Assembly (NCBI GenBank): GCA_963826695.1
Contig: CAWGXZ010000003.1
Span: 496,001 to 560,000, forward strand
Source: CAWGXZ01 sp963826695
GTDB lineage: Bacteria > Pseudomonadota > Gammaproteobacteria > Burkholderiales > Burkholderiaceae_C
DNA length: 64,000 nt
Direction of reading: 5' to 3'
Below are positions 9,661 to 26,557 of this stretch, piece by piece (position 1 is the first letter of the stretch; each line of letters starts with the position of its first letter). The position numbers were made by a program, and so were the translations under genes. Under the pieces are notes generated by a model, which saw only the letters and a list, made by a program, of their open reading frames with translations, was not told the DNA's origin and made no database searches.

Positions 9661-11925
9661 TCAGGGCCTGGCGGCAGCCCCGACCGACTGCCCGGCGTTG
9701 CCGCTCGACTTCAAGTCGTAGCGGTCGAGGTTCATCACCTTGTGCCACGCCTGGACGAAGTCGTGCACGAACTTCTCGTTCGCGTCGTCGGCGGCGTAGA
9801 CCTCGGCCATCGCGCGCAATTGCGAATGTGCGCCGAAGACGAGATCGGCCGCCGTCGCCGTCCACCGAGGCTCGCCGGTGACGCGGTCGGTGCCTTCGTA
9901 GACGGTCTTGTCCGCGGCGGAGGGCCGCCAGGCCGTGCCGACGTCGAGCAGGTTGACGAAGAAATCGTTGCTCAACGTGCCCGGGCGGTCGGTGAAGACG
10001 CCGTGCTGCGTCCTCCCGTGGTTCGCCCCCAGCGCCCGCAGGCCGCCGACGAGAACCGTCATCTCCGGCGCCGTCAGCTTCAGCATGTTGGCCCGGTCGA
10101 GCAGGCGCATTTCCGGTCGCAGCACGTCTTCGTCCTGGTGGAAGTTGCGAAAGCCGTCGCCCACCGGTTCGAGCACATCGAATATGGCGGCGTCGGTTTG
10201 ATCCTGCGAGGCGTCGGTGCGGCCAGGCGTGAACGGAATCGTGATGTCGAAGCCCGCCTTGCGTGCCGCCTGCTCGACGCCGACGCAGCCGGCCAGCACG
10301 ATCAGATCGGCGAGCGAGACCTTCTTGCCGCCGGACTGCGAGCCGTTGAACTCGGCCTGGATGCGCTCCAGCGCCTGCAGCACCGGGGCGATGCGCTCGG
10401 GCTCGTTGACCTTCCAGTCGCGTTGCGGCGCGAGGCGAATCCGCGCTCCGTTGGCACCGCCGCGCTTGTCGGTGCGGCGGAAGCTCGAGGCGGACGCCCA
10501 GGCGGTGAAGACCAGGTCGTCCATTGCCAGGCCCGAGCCGAGCAGCTTGCCGGCGAGGGCCGCAACCTCCTCATCGCCGATCAGCGCGTGGTCGAGCGGC
10601 GGCAGCGGGTCCTGCCACAGCTGCGGCTCGGGCACCCACGGACCCAGGTAGCGTGACAGCGGCCCCATGTCGCGGTGCAGCAGCTTGTACCAGGCCTTGG
10701 CGAAGGCATCGGCGAGCAGCTGCGGATTCTCGTGGTAGCGCCGGGCGATCTCGGTGTAGACCGGGTCGGTCCTGAGCGCGATGTCGGCGGTGTGCATCAT
10801 CGGCCGGTGGCGCTTGCCCGGATCGTGCGCGTCGGGCACCGTGCCTTCGGCCTCGGGGTTCTTCGGCCGCCACTGCTTCGCGCCGGCCGGGCTGGTCGTC
10901 AGCTCCCACTCGTACTTGAACAGGTTCTCGAGGTAGCCGTTGTCCCACTGGGTCGGGTTGTCGGTCCAGGCGCCTTCGAGCCCGCTGGTGATGGTGTGCG
11001 AACCCTTGCCGCTGCCGAACTTGTTGTTCCAGCCGAAGCCCTGCTGCTCGAGCGGCGCGCCTTCGGGCTCGGGGCCGATGTTGTCGGGCGCCGGGCCGGC
11101 GCCATGGCTCTTGCCGAAGGTGTGGCCGCCGACGATCAGCGCCACCGTCTCCTCGTCGTTCATCGCCATGCGGGCGAAGGTCTCGCGGATGTCGTGCGCC
11201 GAAGCCGCCGGATCGGGCTTGCCGCCGGGGCCTTCGGGGTTGACGTAGATCAGCCCCATCTGCACGGCGCCGAGCTGCTTCGGCAGTTCGCGCTTTTCGC
11301 CGCCGCTGTATCGCTCGTCGCCGAGCCAGGTGTCCTCGGGGCCCCAGAAGATGTCCTCGGGCTCCCAGACGTCGGGCCGGCCGAAGCCGAAGCCGAAGGT
11401 CTTGAAGCCCATCGATTCCAGCGCCACGTGGCCGGTCAGCACCAGCAGGTCGGCCCACGAGATCTGCTGGCCGTACTTCTTCTTGATCGGCCAGAGCAGC
11501 CGCCGCGCCTTGTCGAGGTTGGCGTTGTCGGGCCAGCTGTTGAGCGGCGCGAAGCGCTGCTGGCCCTCGCCGCCACCGCCGCGGCCGTCGGCGACGCGGT
11601 AGGTGCCGGCGGCATGCCAGGTCATGCGGATGAACATCGGCCCGTAATGGCCGTAGTCGGCGGGCCACCAGTCCTGCGAGGTCGTCATCATCTCGATCAG
11701 GTCGCGCTTGAGCGCCTCCACGTCGAGCGACTTGAATTTCTCGGCGTAGTCGAAATCGGCTTCCAGCGGATTGCCGAGCCGCGAATGCTGGTGGAGAACC
11801 GACAGATCGAGCTGGTTCGGCCACCAGTCCTGGTTCTTGTGCGGCCGGCCACGCTTGGCGGTCGGCGCAGGGATGACCGGGTTCTCGCTTTCACTGGTGC
11901 TGATGGTGTTTTCTTTATCGGGCAC
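9661..11925 (-). CDS. katG: catalase-peroxidase KatG
   Basis: A bifunctional haem catalase/peroxidase of 754 residues, full length for the family. The distal haem site is MTWHAAGTYR, the proximal His lies in VGGHTFGKSHGAG, and the Met-Tyr-Trp adduct residues are present (Trp of MTWH, Tyr of GLIYVNPEG, Met of RMAMNDEE). The C-terminal second peroxidase-like domain is complete. The start codon is GTG with GAAGGAG upstream. No signal peptide, so it is cytoplasmic. No oxyR is adjacent. Confidence 0.96.
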   Translation of the reverse strand: MPDKENTISTSESENPVIPAPTAKRGRPHKNQDWWPNQLDLSVLHQHSRLGNPLEADFDYAEKFKSLDVEALKRDLIEMMTTSQDWWPADYGHYGPMFIRMTWHAAGTYRVADGRGGGGEGQQRFAPLNSWPDNANLDKARRLLWPIKKKYGQQISWADLLVLTGHVALESMGFKTFGFGFGRPDVWEPEDIFWGPEDTWLGDERYSGGEKRELPKQLGAVQMGLIYVNPEGPGGKPDPAASAHDIRETFARMAMNDEETVALIVGGHTFGKSHGAGPAPDNIGPEPEGAPLEQQGFGWNNKFGSGKGSHTITSGLEGAWTDNPTQWDNGYLENLFKYEWELTTSPAGAKQWRPKNPEAEGTVPDAHDPGKRHRPMMHTADIALRTDPVYTEIARRYHENPQLLADAFAKAWYKLLHRDMGPLSRYLGPWVPEPQLWQDPLPPLDHALIGDEEVAALAGKLLGSGLAMDDLVFTAWASASSFRRTDKRGGANGARIRLAPQRDWKVNEPERIAPVLQALERIQAEFNGSQSGGKKVSLADLIVLAGCVGVEQAARKAGFDITIPFTPGRTDASQDQTDAAIFDVLEPVGDGFRNFHQDEDVLRPEMRLLDRANMLKLTAPEMTVLVGGLRALGANHGRTQHGVFTDRPGTLSNDFFVNLLDVGTAWRPSAADKTVYEGTDRVTGEPRWTATAADLVFGAHSQLRAMAEVYAADDANEKFVHDFVQAWHKVMNLDRYDLKSSGNAGQSVGAAARP

Positions 11926-12474
11926 AACGACTCCTTCGCGGGTGGTATGACAGTGGGGCGTTGGCCACAGTGCTGCGCGAACGACATGCTGTTGCCAAGC
12001 TCCGCCTTCTGAAGCTGCGGGAGCGCGAGCTGCACGTCGTATTCGGTCAGCGCCGCTGCATGGCCGGAAGTCTTCTCCAGGGTTCCGATCGCCCGCCTGG
12101 AGATGGTATGCCCGGCAACGTCTGCCCGGGTCCGTTCGTCGCTATCGGCCCGATTGACTTTGGCAAATCAGACGTCAGGGCCCTCCAGGAGGTGATGCGG
12201 TTATGCGGAAGCGGCGACCTGACTGCGGACTTGCATAGGCAATTCGCCTAGCGCAGAGTAAGACATACGGCCGCCACGCCACCGCGACTCTTCCCTAAGA
12301 TGAAGACATGCAGCACGACTCCGCAACGACCGCTTCCCGCCACCGCCCCGGTCGGGAGGCCTCGAACAGCGGAGTGAATGCCCAGCCCGGGCCAGCCGGT
12401 GTCCACGAATGAACCTGCCGCCGCAGCTTGTGCTGTTACGGCCGAACACAGAACAATGCTCGAGGGACCCGCCC
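11926..12474. other. intergenic region, no gene recognised
   Basis: About 550 bases between divergently read katG and the signalling island. Short open frames occur in several frames without domain, start signal or conserved feature. It should contain the katG promoter, but I see no convincing hexamers or OxyR-type site. Confidence 0.4.
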
Positions 12475-12625
12475 ATGCAGACACCCGACAAGTTGCAGAT
12501 ATCGAGTGCCACGCAGCCCGGCTTGCTCGCCATGGCGTGTCATGGCGTTGCAGCGGCCATCGATGCCGCAATACCGAGGTCGCTGTCCTGGGGCATGGGC
12601 AGCTATCCCGGTGCGGTGCCCGACG

Positions 12626-12639
<14 letters not shown>
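12475..12639 (+). CDS. possible 54-residue leader protein overlapping the hybrid kinase
   Basis: An open frame from ATG 12475 (GAGGGA upstream) to a stop at 12639, 14 bases inside the following kinase gene, an arrangement that would allow translational coupling. The product contains MACHGVAAAIDAA and LSWGMGSYPG and is slightly hydrophobic with no clear signal peptide. I do not recognise a family. It could instead be chance coding in high-GC DNA. Confidence 0.35.
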
Positions 12640-16410
<3,771 letters not shown>

Positions 16411-16417
<7 letters not shown>

Positions 16418-17667
16418 TGACCAACACCTGCCCATCGGCGACCCGCATGCCTGCAGCCGTCTCCGCCGCACCGGAAACCAGCCCGCCGCAGCCCCGCTTG
16501 CTGTTGCTGGACGACGATCCCTACATGCTGGGCATTCAGGTACGCATGCTGCGGGACCTGGGTTATGCGGTCGTCGGCACCTTCGCCAGCGCCCCCGAGG
16601 CGCTGTCGTACGTCATGGCCAACCCCGACTCGGTCGACGTCATCTTCTGCGACGTCAACATGCCCGGCATGGACGGCGTCGAGTTCCTTCAGGGTCTCTG
16701 CCACACGCCCTTCTGCGGCAACATCATCCTGCTCAGCGGTGCCAGCCTGCGCATCATGCACACCATCCAGCGGCTGCTGGCCGGCGCGCGATTCGCCATC
16801 CTGGGGTCGCTGCAGAAGCCAGCCAGCCGCGCGGCGGTTCGTGCGCTGCTCGACTGCTGGGAACCACCCGCACCCGAGCGCGCGCCGCAGCCGCTCGCAG
16901 AAATAGCGCCCGCCGACCTTCTGGTGGCGGTCGAGTCGCGGCAGTGGGTTCTGCACTACCAGCCCAAGGTCGACCTCGACAGCGGCCGGCCGATCGGCGT
17001 CGAGGCGCTGGTGCGCTGGCAGCATCCGGCACACGGACTGGTCTACCCCGACCGTTTCATCGGCCTGGCCGAGGACTGCGGCGCCGTCGATGCGCTGACG
17101 GATTGGGTGCTGGAGACGGCACTGCGGCAGCTGGCAGCCTGGCGCGCGCAGGGGTTCGACCTGCATATCGCGATCAACCTCTCGATGGACAACCTGCGCG
17201 TGCCGGGCTTTGCCCAGCGCGTGGGCGAACTCGCCAAGGCCGCCTGCCTGCCACCGCAGTACGTCACGCTGGAGATCACCGAAAGCCGCCTGATGTCACC
17301 GTCACCGGTGCCGCTGGAAGGACTGCTGCGCCTGCGGATGAGGGGTTTCGGCTTGTCGATCGACGACTTCGGCACCGGGCATTCGTCGCTGGTGCAGCTG
17401 CGCGACGTGCCCTTTACCGAGCTGAAGGTCGACCGTGGTTTCGTCAGCGGTGCGCGCCACAACCAGATCATCCGGCCGATCCTCGAAGGCAGCATCGGCA
17501 TTGCCAAGCGCCTGGGCATGCAATCGGTCGCCGAAGGCGTCGAAACCGAGGATGACTGGCAGCTGATGCACGAAATCGGCTGCGACCAGGCGCAAGGCTG
17601 GTTCATTGCCCGCCCGATGCCGGCCGAGCAGATCGTGCCGTGGATCGAACAACGGACTTCGCGTTAG
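16411..17667 (+). CDS. response regulator with EAL c-di-GMP phosphodiesterase output
   Basis: A 418-residue protein with an N-terminal receiver (LLLDDDPYMLG, Asp in VIFCDVNMPGMDG; the expected Lys position lies in LGSLQKPAS) and an EAL domain. The catalytic EALVRW, TESRLM, DDFGTGHSSL and LKVDRGFV motifs and AEGVETEDD are intact, so c-di-GMP hydrolysis is expected. The 7-base overlap with the hybrid kinase strongly suggests that this is its phosphorylation partner, with the Hpt domain as donor. Starts at 16411, 16417 and 16447 are all possible. Confidence 0.92.
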
Positions 17668-17756
17668 GAAAATTCCCTAGGGCGGGCTAGGCATCTCGGA
17701 CCTGCCGCGCCGCACGCCAGCGGCATGCTTGGACATCCGTCACGGAGCACCCACTC

Positions 17757-18251
17757 ATGTCTCACACCCTGCTGGACCGCGCGGTCAGCGACATCCTCAG
17801 CAAGTCCGCACCGCTCGCGTCGTGCGCAACCGCCGCGTCGCGGCTCCCGGCGCGGGCCTATGAGCCAGCCGTCTGTCCCATGGCGTCGAGGCCCGCAGCC
17901 GAGTCCCGGGCCGCGTCACCCGCTACGGCGGCGGCGCCGGCAGGCGCGGTGCGGTTCATGGCCTCGAGCCGCTTCGTCGTGCGCAACGGCATGCAGGATC
18001 AGGTGCGCGAGGCTTTTCGCACGCGACCGCATGCGGTCGATGGCGCGCCGGGGTTCTGTCGTCTGGAAGTGCTGTGCCCGATCGACGCACCCGAAGAGTT
18101 CTGGCTGATGACCTGGTGGACCGACGAGGCGTCGTTTGCCGCCTGGCACTACAGCCACCTGTACCGCGATTCGCACGCCGGCATTCCCAAGGAGTTGGAG
18201 CTGGTCGCCAAGTCGGTGCAGATTCGGCGCCTCGAACTGGTCGCTGAATAG
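17757..18251 (+). CDS. antibiotic biosynthesis monooxygenase (ABM) domain protein
   Basis: A 164-residue protein. The first 65 residues are Ala/Ser/Pro-rich and low in complexity. Residues 67-160 form an ABM ferredoxin-like fold (FMASSRFVVRNGMQDQVREA, WLMTWWTDEASFAAWHYS), the family that includes IsdG-type haem-degrading enzymes and small quinol monooxygenases. The His and Trp-rich segment could line a haem or quinol pocket, but the reaction is unassigned. GGAG lies 15 bases before the start. It is followed after three bases by the cobalamin-binding protein, so the two are probably one transcript. Confidence 0.75.
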   Translation: MSHTLLDRAVSDILSKSAPLASCATAASRLPARAYEPAVCPMASRPAAESRAASPATAAAPAGAVRFMASSRFVVRNGMQDQVREAFRTRPHAVDGAPGFCRLEVLCPIDAPEEFWLMTWWTDEASFAAWHYSHLYRDSHAGIPKELELVAKSVQIRRLELVAE

Positions 18252-18254
18252 GCC

Positions 18255-19346
18255 ATGTGTTCGACACAGCACGACATCGCTGGCGGCTACCGGGTCGATG
18301 CCGGCACGCTGGCACGCTTCAGCGCGCTGCGCGACACGGCCACGCGCCATGCCGTCGACGCCAGCGAGCAGGCATTTCCCGAGATATACGCCCACTTCGG
18401 CCCGAGCGGCCGGCAGGCGTGCCTCGACGATGTGGCGTTGCACCTCGACTTCCTGCGCCCGGTGATTGAAACCGGCGACCTTGCGCCGTTCCTGGCCTAC
18501 CTGCGCTGGCTGAGCAGGTCTTCGGGAACGGGCGGCGTTTCATCGCGTTCCGTGCCCCGGTCGCTGCGCGATCTCGCGGCGTTCTTCACCCACCAACTCG
18601 GCGACGACGCCGAGCCGATCGTCCGTGCGCTGGCTGCCGGCGAAGCCGCACTGACCGAGGGAGGCGCGTCCATCGAGGACGAACCGCCCGGCCCGCAAGC
18701 ACGCCCCGAGGCGACGCTGTATGCCGCCGCTGCGCTTCGCGGCGATGGCGCAGCGGCAACCCGCCTGCTCGACACGGCGCTCGACGCCGCAGGCTCGCTG
18801 CCGGCAGCGGCGGTGCATGTGATCCATCCCGCCATGGTCGAAGTCGGCCGAATGTGGCAAGAAAACCGCGCCTCGGTGCAACAGGAGCATCTTGCAACGG
18901 CACATACGCAAACCTGGATGGCCCGGGCGATGGCGCAGGCGCTGGTGGCTCCTGCCAACGGAATGCGTGCCGTGTTTGCCTGTATGGCCGGAAACCGCCA
19001 CGCGCTCGGCTTGCGGATGATTGCCGACGCCTTCGAACTCGACGGCTGGGAGGTCCGCTATCTCGGCGCCGACACGGCGCCGCAGGACCTGCATGCGGCC
19101 GTGCACGACCTGACGCCGCATCTGGTCGGCCTGTCGGCCACGCTGTTGCAACACCTGGCTGGCGTTCGACAGGCCGTTGTCGAGCTGCGCGGTATGCGGG
19201 CTGGTGCCTGCCTGCGCATCGTCGTCGGCGGGCAGGTATTCAACCGCTGGCCGCACCTGGCCGATTGGGTCGGCGCCGAGTTGCTCGGCACCGATGCCCT
19301 GGCGGCGGTGGCGGCCGCACGCGCCGCTGGCGGGGCGGCCGCATGA
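18255..19346 (+). CDS. cobalamin (B12)-binding sensory protein
   Basis: 363 residues. A helical N-terminal region (1-130) precedes a B12-binding helical cap (about 190-235; HPAMVEVGRMWQENRASVQQ then EHLATAHTQ) and a Rossmann-like B12-binding domain. The latter has GNRHALG, which matches the DxHxxG cobalamin-ligand motif with Asp replaced by Asn and the His kept. VGLSATLLQHL and IVVGGQVF complete the fold. There is no enzyme domain. The layout resembles CarH/AerR-type light or cofactor sensors but without a DNA-binding domain. Its stop overlaps the start of the diguanylate cyclase (ATGA), so a regulatory partnership is likely. Confidence 0.82.
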   Translation: MCSTQHDIAGGYRVDAGTLARFSALRDTATRHAVDASEQAFPEIYAHFGPSGRQACLDDVALHLDFLRPVIETGDLAPFLAYLRWLSRSSGTGGVSSRSVPRSLRDLAAFFTHQLGDDAEPIVRALAAGEAALTEGGASIEDEPPGPQARPEATLYAAAALRGDGAAATRLLDTALDAAGSLPAAAVHVIHPAMVEVGRMWQENRASVQQEHLATAHTQTWMARAMAQALVAPANGMRAVFACMAGNRHALGLRMIADAFELDGWEVRYLGADTAPQDLHAAVHDLTPHLVGLSATLLQHLAGVRQAVVELRGMRAGACLRIVVGGQVFNRWPHLADWVGAELLGTDALAAVAAARAAGGAAA

Positions 19347-20356
19347 ACCCGACGCTGCAGCAGCCGGAGGGCGAGTTCGACGCGATCGCCTCGGTCGTCG
19401 TGGCCGATTTTGATTTGTCCGGCAGCCTGCTCCGCGGCAATGCAGGACTGCGCCGCCTGGCCGGTGGCAGCCTGGCCACCCTCTGGCAGCTGATCGCCCA
19501 CCCGGCGGTCGACGAGCTGCTAAGCACACCGGCGGCCGGCGATGGCACGCTTCACCGTGGTTTGTTCACTGTCCGCCGCCATGACCGGATGGAGATCACC
19601 GTGGAGGGTGCGCTGGTCCGCCGAGCGGGCGGCTTGCGGCTGGTGGCGGGCTACGACATGGACCAGATCGACGCCATGACGTCCTCGCTGCTGGCGCTGA
19701 ACGACGAGATGACGGACGCCTATCGCGCACTGGCAGCGAGCCGGCGTGAGCTGGCGCTGAAAAGCGAGCAGGTCGAAAGGCTGTCGCTGACCGACGGACT
19801 CACCGGCGTCGGCAACCGGCGCCGGCTCGATGGCGCACTGGCCGAGGAGAGCGCTCGCGCCAGTCGCTACGGCCAGCCGCTCAGCCTGTTGCTCCTCGAC
19901 ATCGATCATTTCAAGCGCGTCAACGACAGTGCCGGGCACGCCGCGGGCGACGTCGTGCTGCGCACCGTCGGCGGATTGCTGCTGGCCTCGCTGCGCCAGA
20001 CCGACATCGCCACGCGAATGGGCGGTGAGGAATTCGCGATTCTGCTGGTGGCCACCGACCTGCCGGAAGCCATCGCCGTCGCCGAGCGCCTGCGACAGGC
20101 CATTTCGGTGCGTGACGTCGGCCTGGCCGCCCCGGTGACCGCCAGTTTCGGCGTGGCGTTGCTGCAGCTCGGCGAAGCCGGTGCATCGCTGCTGGAACGC
20201 GCCGATCGCGCGCTGTACGCCGCCAAGGCAGGGGGCCGCAACCGGGTCGAGATGGCGCCGCCGGGGGACAGGGTATCGTCGCAGTCGCCGCCGATCCCTG
20301 CCGCACGTGCAATCCGCGCCGAGCCTGCCGACCGCCGTCGGCCGGTGGCGGCTTGA
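19343..20356 (+). CDS. diguanylate cyclase (GGEEF), coupled to the B12-binding protein
   Basis: 337 residues. The N-terminal 130 residues form a PAS-like fold (VVVADFDLSGSLLRGNAGLR), then a coiled coil and GGDEF domain with MGGEEFAILL, LDIDHFKRVNDSAGH and the I-site RQTD five residues earlier, so it should be catalytically active and feedback inhibited. The C-terminal 35 residues are Pro/Arg-rich. It starts inside the stop of the cobalamin-binding gene (4-base overlap). The N-terminal domain may receive the signal from that protein; this is inference. Confidence 0.9.
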   Translation: MNPTLQQPEGEFDAIASVVVADFDLSGSLLRGNAGLRRLAGGSLATLWQLIAHPAVDELLSTPAAGDGTLHRGLFTVRRHDRMEITVEGALVRRAGGLRLVAGYDMDQIDAMTSSLLALNDEMTDAYRALAASRRELALKSEQVERLSLTDGLTGVGNRRRLDGALAEESARASRYGQPLSLLLLDIDHFKRVNDSAGHAAGDVVLRTVGGLLLASLRQTDIATRMGGEEFAILLVATDLPEAIAVAERLRQAISVRDVGLAAPVTASFGVALLQLGEAGASLLERADRALYAAKAGGRNRVEMAPPGDRVSSQSPPIPAARAIRAEPADRRRPVAA

Positions 20357-20389
20357 GCGTGGTGCGCGTCCTGCCAGCCACTCCGACAA

Positions 20390-21229
20390 ATGCCTCGTCT
20401 CGAACACGCTGCATGGCCCATCGTTGCCGATGAACGCTCGTTGAACGAGCCGGCTGCGCCCGATCACTTCTCGGCCCGTCGACCGGAAATGCCGCAGCCC
20501 TCGGCCGATGAACTGCAGCAGCGTCTGGCGCAGCTCGAGGCGACGCACGCCGAACTGCAGGCCACCGCCGCCGGGGTTGCCCACGACCTGCGCACGCCGT
20601 TGGGGCAGATCGAAGGTTTCGCCGACATGCTGGTCGAGGGCGGGCACGGGCTCGGACCCGACAGCCGCCGCCATATCGAGGTGGTGACCCGGGCGGCGCG
20701 GCGCATGAGCCGCATGGTGGTCGATTTGCTCGAGCTGGCGCAGATCGACAGCATGCCCATGCGGCGTACGACCGTGGCACTCGAGTTCGTCGTCGCCCGT
20801 CTGCAGGCGACACCCCCCGCCACGGCGCACGAAATGGCCGGTGCGATCGAGTGGACGGTCGGTGCGCTGCCCAGTGTCTGCGGCGATGCCCCGCTACTCG
20901 GCCTCGCCTTCGAGAAACTGGTGGCCGAGGCGGTGCGCCAAAGCGGTTCGCCCGACCGGCCGCCGGTTCGGATCGAGGCCGTCGAGTCGGCCGCTGCTGG
21001 CGAGGTGGTGATCGTCGTCCAGGCACCGGGCGTCGGCTCGCAGCCGCCTGGGGGCGTACTGCGGCGGTCAGCGCAGCCGCTTGGCAATCCGCCCGGCCGG
21101 CCCGGCGGCAGCGGCGAAAGCATCGGCCAGGCAATCGCCCGGCGAATCGTCGAGCGCCACGGCGGGCGCTTATGGGCCGAACCCACGGCCGGCAACGGGG
21201 TGAGTTTCTTCATGGCGTTGCCGCTCTGA
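20390..21229 (+). CDS. short histidine kinase-like protein with intact H-box but degenerate ATP site
   Basis: 279 residues; ATG 20489 is a possible later start. A coiled coil leads into HisKA with VAHDLRTPLGQIEGF, keeping the phosphoacceptor His. The ATPase domain is eroded: at the N-box it has EKLVAEAVRQS where Asn is needed, and at the G1 box APGVGSQ where the ATP-binding Asp should be. The C-terminal GESIGQAIARRIVERHGGR is still recognisable. It probably cannot bind ATP and would need phosphorylation in trans or act as a scaffold. It is clearly paralogous to the protein at 34664-35425, which has the opposite defect. Confidence 0.82.
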   Translation: MPRLEHAAWPIVADERSLNEPAAPDHFSARRPEMPQPSADELQQRLAQLEATHAELQATAAGVAHDLRTPLGQIEGFADMLVEGGHGLGPDSRRHIEVVTRAARRMSRMVVDLLELAQIDSMPMRRTTVALEFVVARLQATPPATAHEMAGAIEWTVGALPSVCGDAPLLGLAFEKLVAEAVRQSGSPDRPPVRIEAVESAAAGEVVIVVQAPGVGSQPPGGVLRRSAQPLGNPPGRPGGSGESIGQAIARRIVERHGGRLWAEPTAGNGVSFFMALPL

Positions 21230-21248
21230 GCCTGCGGGTCGACCGAAG

Positions 21249-24832
<3,584 letters not shown>

Positions 24833-24836
<4 letters not shown>

Positions 24837-25537
24837 CGACCGCGCCGCGGGTCCTGGTGGTCGACGACGACGCGGTCATGCGCGCCGTGCTCGAACGCGT
24901 GTTCGTCAACGCCGGCTTCCAGGTCCAGCTCTTTGCCTCGGCGCAGGCGCTGCTCTCCGGCGCCGACCTCGGCCAGCCGGCCGTGCTGCTGCTCGACATG
25001 AAGATGCCGGGCATGACCGGGCTCGAGCTGCACGCCGTGCTGCGCTCGCGCGGCGTCAGCCTGCCGGTGATGTTTCTGACCGGCAGCGCCGACGTGCCGG
25101 TGGCCGTGGCGGCGATGCGTGCGGGTGCGGTCGACTTTCTCGAGAAGCCGTTTGCCTCGGCCGAACTGGTGCGCCGCGTGGCGCGCGCCTTCGCCCCGGC
25201 CGCGGAAGGCGCCGGCCTGCCGCAGCCGCCGGTGAGCGACCATGCGCAGCGGCTGGCCAGCCTGACACCGCGCGAGCGCGAGGTGCACGAGCTGATGATC
25301 GACGGCCTGACCAGCAAGCAGATCGCCATCGAGCTGGGCGGCAGCTTCCGCACGGTCGAGGTGCATCGCGCCCGGGTGATGAGCAAGATGGGCGTGGCCA
25401 ATCTGGCCGAACTGGTTCGCGCGAGCTATGGCGTTGTCGGCGTTGCCGACGGCACCGAGCTCGCCGACGACGCCGATGGCCGCGGTGCGGGGCCGGCTGT
25501 GCCGGAAGGCGGTCCGCACGCGCCTGGATCGACGTGA
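24833..25537 (+). CDS. FixJ/LuxR-type response regulator
   Basis: 234 residues: receiver with VVDDDAVM, Asp in LLLDMKMPGMTG, the Thr/Ser switch in FLTGSAD and Lys in LEKPFAS, then a LuxR-type helix-turn-helix (LTPREREVHELMIDGLTSKQ and VEVHRARVMSKMG). The subfamily is FixJ/TtrR-like. A 4-base overlap with the hybrid kinase and GGAG at 24821 make it the likely phosphorylation target. The last 40 residues are a disordered tail. Confidence 0.93.
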
Positions 25538-25591
25538 ACGTACGCGACGCGGTTTACGGTGGCGGGCTGCGCTCGGCGTTTGGGCTGTTTT

Positions 25592-25808
25592 GTTCGTGCC
25601 TTACACGTTTTTTGCTGGCGAGTTTGCGTTGCGACGCGCCGGGTGTCCGCCCCGGCGGGCGGGTGACTTTCTTCTGTCGGGGCCAGAAGAAAGTCACCAA
25701 AGAAGAGGCCCTGAATACACATCTGGCCGCCACGCTTCGGCAGCAGGTGGTGCGCACAGGCCTGTGGCGCGAGAACTTCCGCCGCGTACCGCACCGGCCA
25801 ATCACGGT
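25592..25808 (+). repeat. long hairpin-bearing intergenic repeat, copy A
   Basis: About 215 bases, opening TTCGTGCCTTACACG and containing GTGACTTTCTTCT (25663-25675) and its exact complement (25685-25697), a 13-bp stem with 9-base loop. It ends near GGCCAATCACGGT. No gene lies inside. Open frames through it are by-products. Confidence 0.8.
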
Positions 25809-25880
25809 GGTTCGTCGAGCTGTCGTGAGCCAGCTACCTGCTGCAAACATTGGCTTTTGGGCTGACTGACTGTTCTGTTC

Positions 25881-26098
25881 TGTTCGTGCCTTACACGCTT
25901 TGCGTTGGCGAGCTTGCGTTGGCACGCGCCGGGTGTCCGCCCCGGCGGGCGGGTAACTTTCTTCTGTCGGGGCCAGAAGAAAGTCACCAAAGAAGAGGCC
26001 CCGAATACGATTTGGGTGTCACGCTTCGGCGGCAGGTGGTGCGCACAGGTCTGTGGCGCGAGAACATCCGCCGCGTGCCGCACCGGCCAATCACGGTA
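25881..26098 (+). repeat. long hairpin-bearing intergenic repeat, copy B
   Basis: Direct repeat of copy A over its full length with scattered substitutions. The stem here is ten pairs because GTGAC has become GTAAC. Confidence 0.8.
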
Positions 26099-26182
26099 GG
26101 TCGTCTGACCGGATTGAGCGAACCTACCGGCTGCATCCAGCGGCTGGCGAGCTGACGCACGGGGGGCAAAGCGATGCAGCAC

Positions 26183-26393
26183 GATCGGCGCTTGCGGTAC
26201 GCGGTGGAGGTTCTCGTGCCACCGGGGCTGGCGGACCACCTGTGGCCGAAGCGTGACGGCCAAATCGTATTCAGGCCCTCTTCTTTGGTGACTTTCTTCT
26301 GGGCCCGACAGAAGAAAGTTACCCGCCCGCCGGGGCGGATTCCCGGCGCGTCAGAACGCAAGCTCGCCAGCGCAAACCGTGTAAGGCACGAAA
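26183..26393 (-). repeat. long hairpin-bearing intergenic repeat, copy C (inverted)
   Basis: The same element as copies A and B on the other strand, with the ACTTTCTTCT/AGAAGAAAGT stem at 26291-26319 and GTGTAAGGCACGA at its outer end. Confidence 0.8.
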
Positions 26394-26416
26394 ATTTGCC
26401 GCCTCGATCGCACTTC

Positions 26417-26520
26417 GGTGCCTTTCTTCTGGGCCTGACAGAAGAAAGTTACCCGCCCTGCCGGGGCGGATTCCCGGCGCGTCGCAACGCGAACTCGCCA
26501 GCGCAGACCGTGTAAGGCAC
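26417..26520 (-). repeat. hairpin-bearing intergenic repeat, copy D (inverted, half length)
   Basis: Contains only the hairpin-proximal half, from CTTTCTTCT to GTGTAAGGCAC. It abuts the 3' end of the minus-strand hybrid kinase, so it may serve in transcription termination. With A-C it forms two direct and two inverted copies between converging operons. Confidence 0.75.
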
Positions 26521-26557
26521 CGGGAAGCCGCTGCCCCGAACCTCAGCGGCAAGCGAA

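Noticed and set aside
25554..26361. Several 100-150-residue frames through the intergenic repeats
   Set aside because: They mirror each other because the DNA repeats, occur on both strands and have no domain or start signal.
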